Positions 16,162 to 27,114 are shown, counted from the first letter of the stretch. The stretch: DNA of 64,000 nucleotides from Stenotrophomonas beteli (GCF_001431665.1 NZ_LLXV01000077.1:1-64000), one strand, 5' to 3'. Notes: generated from the sequence alone by a model not told the origin. Made by a program: numbers and translations.

Positions 16162-18539
16162 GCACTCCTCTTTCTATGCGCTGGCTGCTGCTGCCCTTGC
16201 TGGCCCTGCCCGTGGCTTCAGGCAACAGTGCCCCGGCGCCGGCTGTCCCCGCCGGAATGCCTGCCGCGCGCACTGCGGCAGCCGCACCGCCGGCGGCGTC
16301 GCCGCCGGCCGAGACGGCGGCCGTGCCCGCGGCACCCGCCGCAGGCAGTGAACCGGCGCTGGCGCAGACCTGGGCCGGCAGTGCGTGGCCATGGCAGCGG
16401 CAGAACACCTTTGCCCAGCTCGGGCGGCGCCAGGACACGCTGCTGTCCGGCGTGCGCAATGCCACCACGTTCGAGTTCCAGGTGCGCCGTGACCGCTTGG
16501 TGCGCGACGCCGAACTGGACCTGAGCTTCACGCCCTCACCGTCGTTGCTGCCGACCCTGTCGCATCTTCGGGTCTATCTCAACGACGCGATGATGGGCGT
16601 GGTGCCGATCAGCAACGATCAGCTGGGCCGTCCGGTGCAGGCCAAACTGCCGCTGGATGCGCGGCTGATCGCCGACTTCAACCAGGTGCGGCTGGAGTTC
16701 GTCGGCCACTACACCGATATCTGCGAGGAGCCGACCCACAGTTCGTTGTGGGTCAACCTGTCCAGCAACAGCACGCTGCGCCTGGGCGGCCAGCCGCTGG
16801 CGATGCAGGACGACCTGGCCAATTTCCCGCTGCCCTTCTTCGACCCCCGCGATACCGCGCGTCTGGAACTGCCAGTGGTGTTCGCTGCCGCACCCAGTCT
16901 TGCCCAGCAGCGTGCCGCGGCGGTGATGGCCTCCTATTTCGGCAGCCTGTCCGGCTGGTGGCGGCAGGCGCGCTTCCCGGTGAGCTTCGGCGCGCTGCCC
17001 GACAGCGGCCATGCGGTAGTGCTGGCGGTCAACGGCAGGTTCCCGCCGGTGATCGCCAACCATGCACCCGTGAAGGGTCCGGTGATCGAACTGATGGCGC
17101 TGCCGGAAGATCCGCAGCGCAAGCTGCTGCTGGTGCTCGGCCGCAACGATGACGACCTGCAGAAGGCGGTGGCCGCGATGGCGGCCGGCAATGTGTTGTT
17201 CCGTGGCCGCCAGGTCAGCATCGACGAGATCAAGCCCCTGGCTCCGCGCAAGCCCTACGATGCCCCGAACTGGGTGCGCACCGACCGCGCCGTGCGCCTG
17301 GCCGAGCTGCTGGACTACCCGCAGCAGTTGCATGCCAATGGCGTGTCGCCGCAGCCGATCACGGTCAACCTCAACCTGCCGCCGGATCTGTTCATCTGGC
17401 GCAACCAGGGCATTCCGCTGAACCTGCGCTACCGCTACACGCCGCCGTTCGGCAGCGATGAATCGCGGTTGGGGGTGGCGATCAACGACCAGTTCATCTC
17501 CAGCTTCCCGCTGGTGCGGCGCAACGGCAAGCAGGGCCTGGAGGAAATCCGCCTGCCGGTGCTGGCCGGTGATGCCGGTGCCGATGCCGGGCGCCTGCTG
17601 ATTCCGGCCCTGAAGCTGGGTGACCGCAACCAGCTGCGCTTCGACTTCAACTTCGCCAGCGTGATGGGCAGCGCCCAGCGCGACCATTGCCAGACGGTGC
17701 TGCCGCCGAACCTGCAGGCGGCCATCGAGGAGGACTCGACCATCGACTTCTCCGGCTTCCATCACTACATGGGGTTGCCGGACCTGTCGGCGTTCGCACT
17801 CAGCGGCTTCCCGTTCACCCGCATGGCCGACCTGTCCGAGACCGTGGTGCTGGTGCCGTCTGTTTCCAGCCAAGCGCAGGTGAGCCTGCTGTTGAACCTG
17901 GTCGGCGGCCTGGGCGTGCAGAGTGGCTACCCGGCCTACGGCCTGCGCCTGTCCGATGACTGGAAGCAGGCCAGTGCGCTGGATGCGGACCTGTTGATGC
18001 TGGGCACGCTGCCGGCCGAGCTGCGCGGCAGCCAGCAGCTGTCGCTGCTGATCGACGACCAGCGCACGCGCCTGCTCAATGGCCAATCGCCTTCGCCGCA
18101 GGCGGCGATGGAGCAGGCGCGGCGCGGCAGCCGTGCCGGCGATCCGGCGGTGACCGAAGTGGCAGTGACCGCGCAGGCCCCGTTCGCCGCGATCATCGGC
18201 ATGCAATCGCCGCACCACGCGCAGCGCAGTATCGTTTCATTGGCGGCCAGCGACGCCGCCGACTATGGCCTGCTGGACGACGCGCTCAGTGATACCGGCA
18301 AGCGTGAGGCCATCGCCGGATCGGTGGCGATCCTGCGCAGTTCGGGTATCCACAGCCAGTTCGTCGGCGAGCACTACTACGTGGGCGCACTGCCGTGGTG
18401 GCTGCTGCTGTGGTACCACCTGGCCGACCACCCTGCGCTGCTGGCGGTGCTGGCCACGGTGGTGGTGCTGATGGTGGCCTTCCTGCTGTGGCGCGCGCTG
18501 CGCTGGGTGGCGGCCAAGCGCCTGGATCCGGGGCACTGA
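16158..18539 (+). CDS. bcsB: Cellulose synthase periplasmic subunit BcsB
   Basis: A 793-residue periplasmic partner that guides the glucan and activates BcsA. It has a signal peptide and an Ala/Pro-rich linker (residues about 20-70), then two carbohydrate-binding/flavodoxin-like repeats. The C-terminal tail anchor LPWWLLLWYHLADHP followed by LLAVLATVVVLMVAFLLW is the helix that packs against BcsA. It overlaps bcsA by 4 bases (ATGA) and bcsC by one. Length and order are typical. Confidence 0.93.
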   Translation: MSTPLSMRWLLLPLLALPVASGNSAPAPAVPAGMPAARTAAAAPPAASPPAETAAVPAAPAAGSEPALAQTWAGSAWPWQRQNTFAQLGRRQDTLLSGVRNATTFEFQVRRDRLVRDAELDLSFTPSPSLLPTLSHLRVYLNDAMMGVVPISNDQLGRPVQAKLPLDARLIADFNQVRLEFVGHYTDICEEPTHSSLWVNLSSNSTLRLGGQPLAMQDDLANFPLPFFDPRDTARLELPVVFAAAPSLAQQRAAAVMASYFGSLSGWWRQARFPVSFGALPDSGHAVVLAVNGRFPPVIANHAPVKGPVIELMALPEDPQRKLLLVLGRNDDDLQKAVAAMAAGNVLFRGRQVSIDEIKPLAPRKPYDAPNWVRTDRAVRLAELLDYPQQLHANGVSPQPITVNLNLPPDLFIWRNQGIPLNLRYRYTPPFGSDESRLGVAINDQFISSFPLVRRNGKQGLEEIRLPVLAGDAGADAGRLLIPALKLGDRNQLRFDFNFASVMGSAQRDHCQTVLPPNLQAAIEEDSTIDFSGFHHYMGLPDLSAFALSGFPFTRMADLSETVVLVPSVSSQAQVSLLLNLVGGLGVQSGYPAYGLRLSDDWKQASALDADLLMLGTLPAELRGSQQLSLLIDDQRTRLLNGQSPSPQAAMEQARRGSRAGDPAVTEVAVTAQAPFAAIIGMQSPHHAQRSIVSLAASDAADYGLLDDALSDTGKREAIAGSVAILRSSGIHSQFVGEHYYVGALPWWLLLWYHLADHPALLAVLATVVVLMVAFLLWRALRWVAAKRLDPGH

Positions 18540-21500
18540 TGGCACGCAGGCGGCACCCGCTGGTCACCGCATCCGGCCTGGTCCTGCTTGGCCTGGCCGG
18601 TGCCGCCCCATGCGCGGCGCAGGCGCTGCCGGACACCCCCGGCGGCACCGTGGCCGAGCAACGGCAATGGCTGCTGCAGCAGGTGCGGATCGGCGAGGCC
18701 ACCGGCCGCCAGAGCCTGATCGAGGACGCATTGGCCCGCTTGCGGATGCTGGCCCCGGATGATCGGGCTACGTTGGTGGCGATCCTGGAGGTGCAGCTGT
18801 CGCAGCAGAAGCTGGACGATGCCGAGGCCACGTTGAAGCGGCTGCGCCAGCTCGGTGCCGGCAGCCGCGAACTGGCGGCCGGTGAACGCCTCTGGCGCGC
18901 CTACCGCGGCGACCTGCAGCAGGCGTTGCAGCAGGCCCGCCTGTTTGCCGCCGGCGGCCGCAGTGCCGAAGCGCTGGCGATCTACCGTCGCCTGTTCAAT
19001 GACGATCCGCCTGGCCTGCAGCTGGGCCTGGAGTACTGGCGCCTGCGTGGCAGCCAGGCCGATGGACGCGCCCTGGCCATCCGGGGGCTGAGCGAGCTGG
19101 ATCGCAGCTACCCGGGCAATGTGACGCTGCTGCAGACGCTGTCGCAGCTGCTGTTCGCCGCCGGCCGCGACAACGAAGCGCTGGCCGCACTGCAACGGAT
19201 GGGGCGCAACCCAGAAGCGCGTGGCATGGCCGCCGATGCCGAGTGGGGATACCTGAAGGAGCAGCCGGCCGACGAACGCAGCGTGCGCCGCCTGCAGGAT
19301 TTCATCACCCGCAACCCGGCGTTCAACGACCTGGCGCTGGTGCGCGAACGCTATGCCGACCAGCACAGGCGGGTGAGCGACCCGGCATGGCGTGCGGGCC
19401 TGCGGGGCCAACAGCTGCTGGATGCCGGTCGCAACGCCGAAGCCGAACGTGCCTTCCTGCAGGCCTTGCGTGGCTATCCGCGCGAGGCCGATCTGCTGGG
19501 TGGGCTGGGCATGGCGCTGATGCGGCAAGGACGGCGCGAGCAGGCCATCGGCTACTTCCAACGCGCGGTGCAGGCCACACCGGCTGGTGACAGCAGCGAC
19601 AAGTGGAGTGATCTGATTGCCAGCACGCGTTACTGGCTGCAGCTGGACCAGGCCGATGCCGCGTTGGCCGCGGGCCGGCTGGATGAGGCCGAGCGGCTCT
19701 ACGCGCAGGCTCGCCGCCAGCAACCGCGCGACGTCAATGCGGCGCTGGGCCTGGTCGACGTGGCCGTGGCCCGCGGCGATGACGCGGCCGCAGAACGCCA
19801 GCTGCAGCTGGCACGGCGGATGGCGCCCAACGATGCCAACGTGATCCGCAAGCTGGTGCAGCTGTATGGCCGCACCGATCCGCAACGGCTGGAAGCGTTC
19901 ATCCATGCCCTGCCTGCGGCACAGCGCAGGCTGTATGCCGAAGACCTGCGCCAGCTGCAGATCAGCCGCCTGCGCGAGCGGCGCGAACAGGCCTTGGCCA
20001 GCGGTGATGCCGCCACCGCCATCGTGCTGGGGCAGCAACTGCGCAGCGAGCTGCCGGCCGACGCCTGGCTGGCCTTCGCGCTCGGCAACGAGCTTCGCGG
20101 GGCGGGCCGGCAGGACGAGGCCGATGCAGTGGTGGCCGACATGGCGGCCCGCAATGACAGTGCCGAGGCACGCTATGCACAGGCGTTGTACCTGTCCGGC
20201 TCTGATCGCCTGGCGCAGGCACTGGCGGTGCTCGACGCGCTGCCGCAGGCGCGGTGGGACGATGATATCCGTGCGCTGTCCGCGCGCCTGAAGCGCCAGC
20301 AGCTGGTCGATCAGCTGTGGGAGCTGCGTGCGCAGGGACGTGAGGCCGAGGCCATCGCGCTGCTGCAGCAGCAGCCGCCCAGCACCGACAACGATCTGCT
20401 GATGGCCGAATGGGCGCGCCTGCGCGGTGACCACGTGCAGGCGCTGCACTACTACCAGCGCGTGCTTGCCGCGCAGCCGGACAATGTGGATGCGCAGCTG
20501 GGCCAGGTACAGGCCTGGATCGGCAGCGGCGATCTGGCCAGCGCACGCCGCCAGATGCAGGATGCACCGCCGGTGGTGGACGCGGCCGAGATCGGCCAGC
20601 AGCGCCAGCTCGCCACTATCTGGACCGACCTGCGCGAAGACAGCAAGGCGCTGGCGATCCTGCGCGCGTTGCTGGCGCGCAGGACCGGGCCGGATGCACA
20701 GTCCTGGCGTGATGCGGCACGGCTGGTGCGCCGCGATGATCCGCAGCAGGCGCTGGACATGTACGCGCAGGCCATGGCCGATAACGGCCTGTTGGCTCCC
20801 GGCCAGGCTACGCCGCGCGACAATCGCGCGCTGACCCTGGCCAGCCGCGAGACCGCCGGCGATGACTGGCTGCGGCGCAGCCTGCGCAGCGACGTGGAGA
20901 CCTTGTACCAGCAGGAGAATCCCACCCTGACGGTGATGCAGGATACCGGTCGCCGCAGCGATGGGACGCCGGGCATTTCGCGGCTGTCGCGTGATACCCG
21001 CATCGCGCATCTCGACGCGCCGTTCGCCGGTGGGCTGGGCTGGGCGCGCATCGAGCAGGTGGACTTCGATGCCGGTCGCTTCCAGACCGATGGGAACGGG
21101 GCCTACGACGAGGATTTCGGCAGTTGCGACCTCGATCTGCTGCGCGCCGACGGCAGTGGCCTGCGCGCACCGGGCTGCACCCGCTTCGTGCACCAGCGAC
21201 GCAGCTCCGGTGCAGGTTTCGCGGTAGGCTGGCGCACGCTGGACGACCGCTGGAACCTCGACATCGGCCACACGCCGTCCAACTACGTAGCCGGCAACTG
21301 GCTGGGGGGCGTCACCCTCAATGGCGATCTCGGCCGGTTCGGCTGGGGCGCCACCGTGTCGCGGCGGCCGATGACCAATTCGCTGCTCTCGCAGGCCGGC
21401 GCTGTCGATCCGCGCAGTGGCATCGCCTGGGGCGGGGTCACCGCCAACGGCGCCACCTTCAGCCTCGGCTACGACCAAGGCGGGCGCAATGGTGTGTGGT

Positions 21501-22120
21501 CGAACTGGAGCTGGCATCGCCTGACTGGCCGCAACGTGGTCGACAACACCCGTGCACGCGCGATGGTGGGCTGGTACCACAAGCTGATCCAGCGCGCCGA
21601 CATGCGCCTGGATGTGGGCACCACCGCCATGTACTGGCGCTACCAGAAGGATCTGGGCGGCTACTCGCTGGGCCAGGGCGGCTACTACAGCCCGCAGCGC
21701 TATGCCTCGCTGAGCCTGCCGGTGAGCTTCGCCTGGCGCAATGATGTGTGGTCGGTGCGCCTGGATGGCTCGGTCAGTGTGTCCAGTGCGCGCACCTCAT
21801 CGATCAGCCGTTTCCCTGACCAGGCGTTGATCGACCGCGTGATCGCACAGCTGGAACCGCAGTACGGCCCGCTGACACTGGACCAGGCCGGCCTGTACAC
21901 CGGCGACAGCAGCAGCACCGGCACCGGCTACCGCCTGTACGGCGCGGTCGAACGCCGCCTCGGCGATCACTTCGTGCTGGGCGCTGCCGGAACCCTGCAG
22001 CGCAGCCGCGATTTCTCGCCGAATTCGTTCCAGCTCTACCTGCGCTATACCTTCAAGCCCTGGCAGGGCAACCTGCCGCTGCCCGTGTCTCCGCTGGTGC
22101 CCTATGGCGAATTCCGCTGA
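18539..22120 (+). CDS. bcsC: Cellulose export protein BcsC
   Basis: A 1193-residue outer-membrane secretin-like exporter. A signal peptide (ends APCAAQA) is followed by a long tetratricopeptide-repeat solenoid to about residue 790, readable as repeated patterns such as LLGGLGMALMRQGRREQAIGYFQRA and ALHYYQRVLAAQPDNVDAQLG. The C-terminal part (about 850-1193) is a 16-strand barrel rich in aromatic and glycine residues, ending in FQLYLRYTFKPW then a short tail. It spans the periplasm and passes cellulose out. The start at 18539 overlaps the bcsB stop by one base. Confidence 0.94.
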   Translation: MARRRHPLVTASGLVLLGLAGAAPCAAQALPDTPGGTVAEQRQWLLQQVRIGEATGRQSLIEDALARLRMLAPDDRATLVAILEVQLSQQKLDDAEATLKRLRQLGAGSRELAAGERLWRAYRGDLQQALQQARLFAAGGRSAEALAIYRRLFNDDPPGLQLGLEYWRLRGSQADGRALAIRGLSELDRSYPGNVTLLQTLSQLLFAAGRDNEALAALQRMGRNPEARGMAADAEWGYLKEQPADERSVRRLQDFITRNPAFNDLALVRERYADQHRRVSDPAWRAGLRGQQLLDAGRNAEAERAFLQALRGYPREADLLGGLGMALMRQGRREQAIGYFQRAVQATPAGDSSDKWSDLIASTRYWLQLDQADAALAAGRLDEAERLYAQARRQQPRDVNAALGLVDVAVARGDDAAAERQLQLARRMAPNDANVIRKLVQLYGRTDPQRLEAFIHALPAAQRRLYAEDLRQLQISRLRERREQALASGDAATAIVLGQQLRSELPADAWLAFALGNELRGAGRQDEADAVVADMAARNDSAEARYAQALYLSGSDRLAQALAVLDALPQARWDDDIRALSARLKRQQLVDQLWELRAQGREAEAIALLQQQPPSTDNDLLMAEWARLRGDHVQALHYYQRVLAAQPDNVDAQLGQVQAWIGSGDLASARRQMQDAPPVVDAAEIGQQRQLATIWTDLREDSKALAILRALLARRTGPDAQSWRDAARLVRRDDPQQALDMYAQAMADNGLLAPGQATPRDNRALTLASRETAGDDWLRRSLRSDVETLYQQENPTLTVMQDTGRRSDGTPGISRLSRDTRIAHLDAPFAGGLGWARIEQVDFDAGRFQTDGNGAYDEDFGSCDLDLLRADGSGLRAPGCTRFVHQRRSSGAGFAVGWRTLDDRWNLDIGHTPSNYVAGNWLGGVTLNGDLGRFGWGATVSRRPMTNSLLSQAGAVDPRSGIAWGGVTANGATFSLGYDQGGRNGVWSNWSWHRLTGRNVVDNTRARAMVGWYHKLIQRADMRLDVGTTAMYWRYQKDLGGYSLGQGGYYSPQRYASLSLPVSFAWRNDVWSVRLDGSVSVSSARTSSISRFPDQALIDRVIAQLEPQYGPLTLDQAGLYTGDSSSTGTGYRLYGAVERRLGDHFVLGAAGTLQRSRDFSPNSFQLYLRYTFKPWQGNLPLPVSPLVPYGEFR

Positions 22121-23243
22121 TCTGCGCCGCCGTCGCCTGTTGCAGGTGGCCGCTGTGCTGCCGGTGCTGGGCTGGTCGCGCGCACAGGCGCTGGCGCAGC
22201 CGGCGCCGCGTTGGCCGGCCTGGAAGGTGCTGGTCGACAGCAGCCTGAGCCGCGACGGGCGCATGATCGACCGCAGCCAGCAGGACCAGCGCAGCACCTC
22301 GGAAGGGCAGTCGTACGCCTTGTTCTTCGCGCTGGTGGACAACGATCAGGGATTGTTCGACCGCATCCTCGGCTGGACCCAGGACAACCTCGCCGGTGGC
22401 GACATGGGCACGCGCCTGCCGGCCTGGCTGTGGGGGCGCGATGACGCCGAAGCCTGGCGGGTACTGGATGACAACCCGGCCTCGGACTCCGATCTGTGGC
22501 TGGCCTATGCGCTGCTGGAGGGCGCGCGGCTGTGGCGCCGTCCCGCCCTGAAGGCCATCGCCGAGGGCATGCTGGCGCAGGTGCGGGCGCGCGAGATCGT
22601 GGACCTGCCCGGGCTCGGCCCGATGCTGTTGCCGGGCCCACAGGGGTTCATCGAAGGGGACGCCACGCGGGTCAACCCCAGCTATCTGCCCCTGCCGCTG
22701 CTGCGCCGCTTTGCGGCGGAAGATCGCAGCGGGCCGTGGCAGGCGCTGGCGCGCAACAGCGTGCAGCTGTTGCAGCAGAGCAGCCCGCACGGATTCGCAC
22801 CGGACTGGGCGGCGTGGAAAAGCGGTCGCTTCGTCGTCGATCCGGTGCGCGGTGCGGTCGGCGGCTACGACGCCATCCGCTGCTACACCTGGGCCGGCAT
22901 GACCGCATCGCGCGATCCGTTGTTCCGCGCGCAGCTGGCGGCCCTGTCCGGGCCGCTGCAGCGCCTGCGCAGTGGGGCACCGATGTGGGAAAAGATCGAC
23001 ACCCGCAGTGGCCAGGGGCAGGGCGAAGGCAACTACGGATTCCGCGCGGCATTGCTGCCGTACCTGATCGCCCAAGGCGAAACCAAGCGTGCCGATGCAT
23101 TGCTGGCCAGCCTGCCCAGCGCGGAGCAGCAGCGTGCTGACGAGCCGGCCTATTACTCGCAGATGCTGACCCTGTTTGGTCGTGGCTGGGCCGAAGGGCG
23201 CTGGCGCTTCGCCGCCGACGGGCGTCTGCAGCCGCGCGGGTAA
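22104..23243 (+). CDS. bcsZ: Periplasmic endoglucanase BcsZ (GH8)
   Basis: A 379-residue glycoside hydrolase family 8 cellulase that trims glucan in the periplasm. The catalytic acid is Glu67 in STSEGQSYALFF; the second acidic residues lie in NPASDSDLWLAYALLE (about 118-132) and VGGYDAIRCYTWAG (about 253-266). The N-terminus has a run of four arginines before the hydrophobic helix (LRRRRLLQVAAVLPVLGW), so it might use the Tat pathway rather than Sec; this is unproven. It overlaps bcsC by 17 bases and is the last gene of the string, whereas E. coli places bcsZ before bcsC. Confidence 0.92.
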   Translation: MANSADLRRRRLLQVAAVLPVLGWSRAQALAQPAPRWPAWKVLVDSSLSRDGRMIDRSQQDQRSTSEGQSYALFFALVDNDQGLFDRILGWTQDNLAGGDMGTRLPAWLWGRDDAEAWRVLDDNPASDSDLWLAYALLEGARLWRRPALKAIAEGMLAQVRAREIVDLPGLGPMLLPGPQGFIEGDATRVNPSYLPLPLLRRFAAEDRSGPWQALARNSVQLLQQSSPHGFAPDWAAWKSGRFVVDPVRGAVGGYDAIRCYTWAGMTASRDPLFRAQLAALSGPLQRLRSGAPMWEKIDTRSGQGQGEGNYGFRAALLPYLIAQGETKRADALLASLPSAEQQRADEPAYYSQMLTLFGRGWAEGRWRFAADGRLQPRG

Positions 23244-23256
23244 CTACAGTGCTGCC

Positions 23257-23293
23257 GGGTCAGTGCCCGTTGCGCAGCAATGGGCTCTGACCC
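23257..23293. repeat. GGGTC-type palindromic repeat, possible two-way terminator
   Basis: gggtcagtgcccgtt...gcaatgggctctgaccc forms a long imperfect hairpin between the convergent bcsZ and permease genes. It belongs to the GGGGTC(A/G)GATCC-like family seen at five other places here. Confidence 0.6.
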
Positions 23294-23304
23294 TCCGCCA
23301 GGCC

Positions 23305-24621
<1,317 letters not shown>

Positions 24622-24670
24622 GGGGCTTCTCGCGAAGGTGTCGCCAGCAAGCGGGCGACCCACAGAAGGA

Positions 24671-24696
24671 GAAAGGCCGCGCGAGCGCGGCCTTTC
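24671..24696 (-). terminator. Terminator of ettA
   Basis: On the minus strand: GAAAGGCCGCGC-tc-GCGCGGCCTTTC followed by TCCTTCT, a strong hairpin with pyrimidine tail just 9 bases after the ettA stop. Confidence 0.8.
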
Positions 24697-24704
24697 CGGT
24701 TGCC

Positions 24705-26369
24705 TTATTTCAGCGCCTTGAAGCGCAGGCGCTTCGGCGCAGCGTCGTCGCCCATGCGGCGGCGCTTGTCTTCTTCGTACTCGCGGTAGTTGCCCTGGAA
24801 GAACTCGACGTGCGAATCGCCTTCGAACGCCAGGATGTGCGTGGCGATGCGGTCCAGGAACCAGCGGTCATGCGAGATGACGAAGGTGTTGCCCGGGAAC
24901 TCCAGCAGCGCATCTTCCAGCGCACGCAGGGTTTCGATGTCCAGGTCGTTGGACGGTTCGTCGAGCAGCAGCACGTTGCCACCCTGCAGCAGGGTCTTGG
25001 CCATGTGCAGGCGGCCACGCTCACCACCGGACAGCGAACCGACCATCTTCTGCTGGTCCTGGCCCTTGAAGTTGAAGCGGCCGATGTACGCGCGCGACTG
25101 GATCTCGATGCCGTTGATGTTGAGGATGTCCAGGCCACCGGCGATTTCCTGGAAGACGTTGTGGTTGCCTTCCAGCGCATCGCGGCTCTGGTCCACATAG
25201 GACAGCTTCACGGTCGGGCCGACCACGATCTCGCCGGTATCCGGCTTTTCCTGGCCGGTGATCATCTTGAACAGGGTCGACTTACCGGCACCGTTGGGGC
25301 CGATGATGCCGACGATGGCGCCGGCCGGCACCAGGAAGCTGAGGTTGTCGAACAGCAGGCGGTCGCCGAACTTCTTGGAGACGTTCTTGAACTCCATCAC
25401 CGCATTGCCCAGGCGCTCGCCCGGCGGGATGAAGATTTCATTGGTCTCGTTGCGCTTCTGGTAATCGACCGACTGCAGCTCTTCCAGGCGGGCCAGACGG
25501 GCCTTGCCCTTGGTACGGCCACCCTTGGCGTTCTGGCGCGACCACTCCAGTTCCTTCTGGATCGCCTTCTGGCGAGCCTTTTCCTGGTTGTCTTCCTGCT
25601 TCAGGCGCTCATCCTTCTGGGTCAGCCAGTCGGTGTAGTTGCCCTTCCACGGAATGCCGCGGCCGCGGTCCAGTTCCAGGATCCACTCGGCGGCGTTGTC
25701 CAGGAAGTAGCGATCGTGGGTGACGGCCACCACGGTGCCGGTGTAGCGCGCCAGGAACTGTTCCAGCCATTCCACCGACTCGGCATCGAGGTGGTTGGTC
25801 GGTTCGTCGAGCAGCAGCATGTCCGGCTTCTGCAGCAGCAGGCGGCACAGCGCCACGCGGCGCTTTTCACCACCGGACAGCTTGCCCACGATGGCATCCC
25901 ACGGCGGCAGGCGCAGTGCATCGGCGGCCACGTCCAGCTGGTTTTCCAGGGTGTGCGCGTCGCCGGCGGCCAGGATCGCTTCCAGGCGCTCCTGTTCCTT
26001 GGCCAGCGCGTCGAAGTCGGCGCCTTCCTCGGCGTAGGCGGCGTACACCGCTTCCAGCGCGGCCTGCGCCTGCAGCACTTCGCCCACGCCTTCCTCGACC
26101 GCTTCACGCACGGTCTTGGTCGGGTCCAGTTCCGGTTCCTGGGCCAGGTAGCCGACCTTGATGCCCGGCTGCGGGCGGGCTTCGCCCTCGAAATCGGTGT
26201 CCACGCCGGCCATGATCTTCAGCACGGTGGACTTGCCGGCGCCGTTCAGGCCCAGCAGGCCGATCTTCGCGCCCGGGAAGAAGGACAGCGAGATGTCCTT
26301 GATGATCTGCCGCTTGGGCGGGACCACCTTGGACACGCGGTTCATGGTGTAGATGTATTGCGAGGACAT
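24705..26369 (-). CDS. ettA: Energy-dependent translational throttle protein EttA
   Basis: A 554-residue ABC-F protein (E. coli EttA 555) that binds the ribosomal E site and gates the first elongation step by ATP/ADP ratio. Two ABC domains: Walker A GLNGAGKST and GPNGAGKST, signatures LSGGEKRRVALCR and LSGGERGRLHMAK, Walker B LLLDEPTNHLD and LLLDEPSNDLD. The linker with QNAKGGRTKGKARLARLEEL is the P-site tRNA interaction motif region. It starts MSSQYIYTMNRVSKVVPPK at 26369; the open frame to 26459 is rejected since it crosses the likely promoter. No transmembrane domain. Confidence 0.95.
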   Translation of the reverse strand: MSSQYIYTMNRVSKVVPPKRQIIKDISLSFFPGAKIGLLGLNGAGKSTVLKIMAGVDTDFEGEARPQPGIKVGYLAQEPELDPTKTVREAVEEGVGEVLQAQAALEAVYAAYAEEGADFDALAKEQERLEAILAAGDAHTLENQLDVAADALRLPPWDAIVGKLSGGEKRRVALCRLLLQKPDMLLLDEPTNHLDAESVEWLEQFLARYTGTVVAVTHDRYFLDNAAEWILELDRGRGIPWKGNYTDWLTQKDERLKQEDNQEKARQKAIQKELEWSRQNAKGGRTKGKARLARLEELQSVDYQKRNETNEIFIPPGERLGNAVMEFKNVSKKFGDRLLFDNLSFLVPAGAIVGIIGPNGAGKSTLFKMITGQEKPDTGEIVVGPTVKLSYVDQSRDALEGNHNVFQEIAGGLDILNINGIEIQSRAYIGRFNFKGQDQQKMVGSLSGGERGRLHMAKTLLQGGNVLLLDEPSNDLDIETLRALEDALLEFPGNTFVISHDRWFLDRIATHILAFEGDSHVEFFQGNYREYEEDKRRRMGDDAAPKRLRFKALK

Positions 26370-26458
26370 GCGGTCTCCGTAGGCGCGGCCCTGCGCCCGA
26401 CCCGTCACGGGAACATCCCGTTGCGGCAGCGGGCACAGACTGGAATGGAATACCGCCA

Positions 26459-26466
26459 ATTATAGC
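26459..26466 (-). promoter_or_regulatory. -10 element of ettA
   Basis: Read on the minus strand it is GCTATAAT, a perfect TATAAT box with the GC prefix shared by other -10 candidates in this window. It is 90 bases before the ettA ATG. Confidence 0.6.
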
Positions 26467-26551
26467 CGGAACCGCTGCTGCGCCGCGCCCGGGGGCCCCC
26501 CGCCGGACTGGCTGCGGCCTGAATACTGCGTCACAGTCCCGCAGCGGGAAG

Positions 26552-26569
26552 CGTTTCCAGCCGGAAACG
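26552..26569. promoter_or_regulatory. Dyad upstream of the RcnB-like gene
   Basis: CGTTTCC-AGCC-GGAAACG, seven perfect pairs, 54 bases before the ATG at 26624. It may be an operator or a leader hairpin. Confidence 0.4.
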
Positions 26570-26623
26570 GTTCAGATCGGTTGCGCAATATGGGCTCACC
26601 ACCCACCCAAGCAGAGGTTTGAC

Positions 26624-27103
26624 ATGCGCATCAATCGAGTAATGGCCAGTGCCGTGGCCTCTGTGCTGGCGCTGGGCGCCGTGGCCCCGGCCTTCGCCGA
26701 CAACGACCATCGCCGCGACCACGACCGCCGTGAGTGGCGGGAGGATCGCCGTGAGTGGCGCCAGGACCGCCGCGACTGGGAGCGCGACCGCCGCGAGGCC
26801 CGGCGCGACTGGGAACGCGACCGCCGCGACTGGCACCGCGACCACGACCGCTACTACCGTCCGGCCCCGCCGCCGCCGCGCGTGGTCTACCGCCCGGCCT
26901 ACGGCCCGGGTTATGGCTGGAAGGTCGGCCACCGCTACCGCGATTACTACCGCGGCCCCATCTACGTGGTGAACGACTACCCGCGCTACCACCTGCGCCG
27001 CCCGCCGTATGGGCATCACTGGATCCGCGATGACCGCGGCAACATGCTGCTGGTGGCCGTGGCGACCGGCATCATCGCCGACTACATCATCAACAGCCGC
27101 TGA
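26624..27103 (+). CDS. RcnB-like periplasmic protein with Arg/Asp repeats
   Basis: A 159-residue protein with signal peptide (ends APAFA). Residues about 26-75 are an extremely charged helix of repeated D-R-R-(E/D)-W units (for example DRREWREDRREWRQDRRDW), likely a single extended alpha helix. Then comes a Pro/Tyr-rich part (YYRPAPPPPRVVYRPAYGPGYG) and a C-terminal domain with HHWIRDDRGNMLLVAVATGIIADYI, typical of the RcnB/YohN family, whose founding member influences Ni/Co homeostasis in E. coli. Whether this one acts on metals is not shown. It is monocistronic. Confidence 0.7.
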   Translation: MRINRVMASAVASVLALGAVAPAFADNDHRRDHDRREWREDRREWRQDRRDWERDRREARRDWERDRRDWHRDHDRYYRPAPPPPRVVYRPAYGPGYGWKVGHRYRDYYRGPIYVVNDYPRYHLRRPPYGHHWIRDDRGNMLLVAVATGIIADYIINSR

Positions 27104-27114
27104 GGATCGCGGCC

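Noticed and set aside
18377..21580. 1067-codon open frame antisense to bcsC
   Set aside because: Same codon-bias shadow effect; it spans the bcsB/bcsC junction and has no domain.
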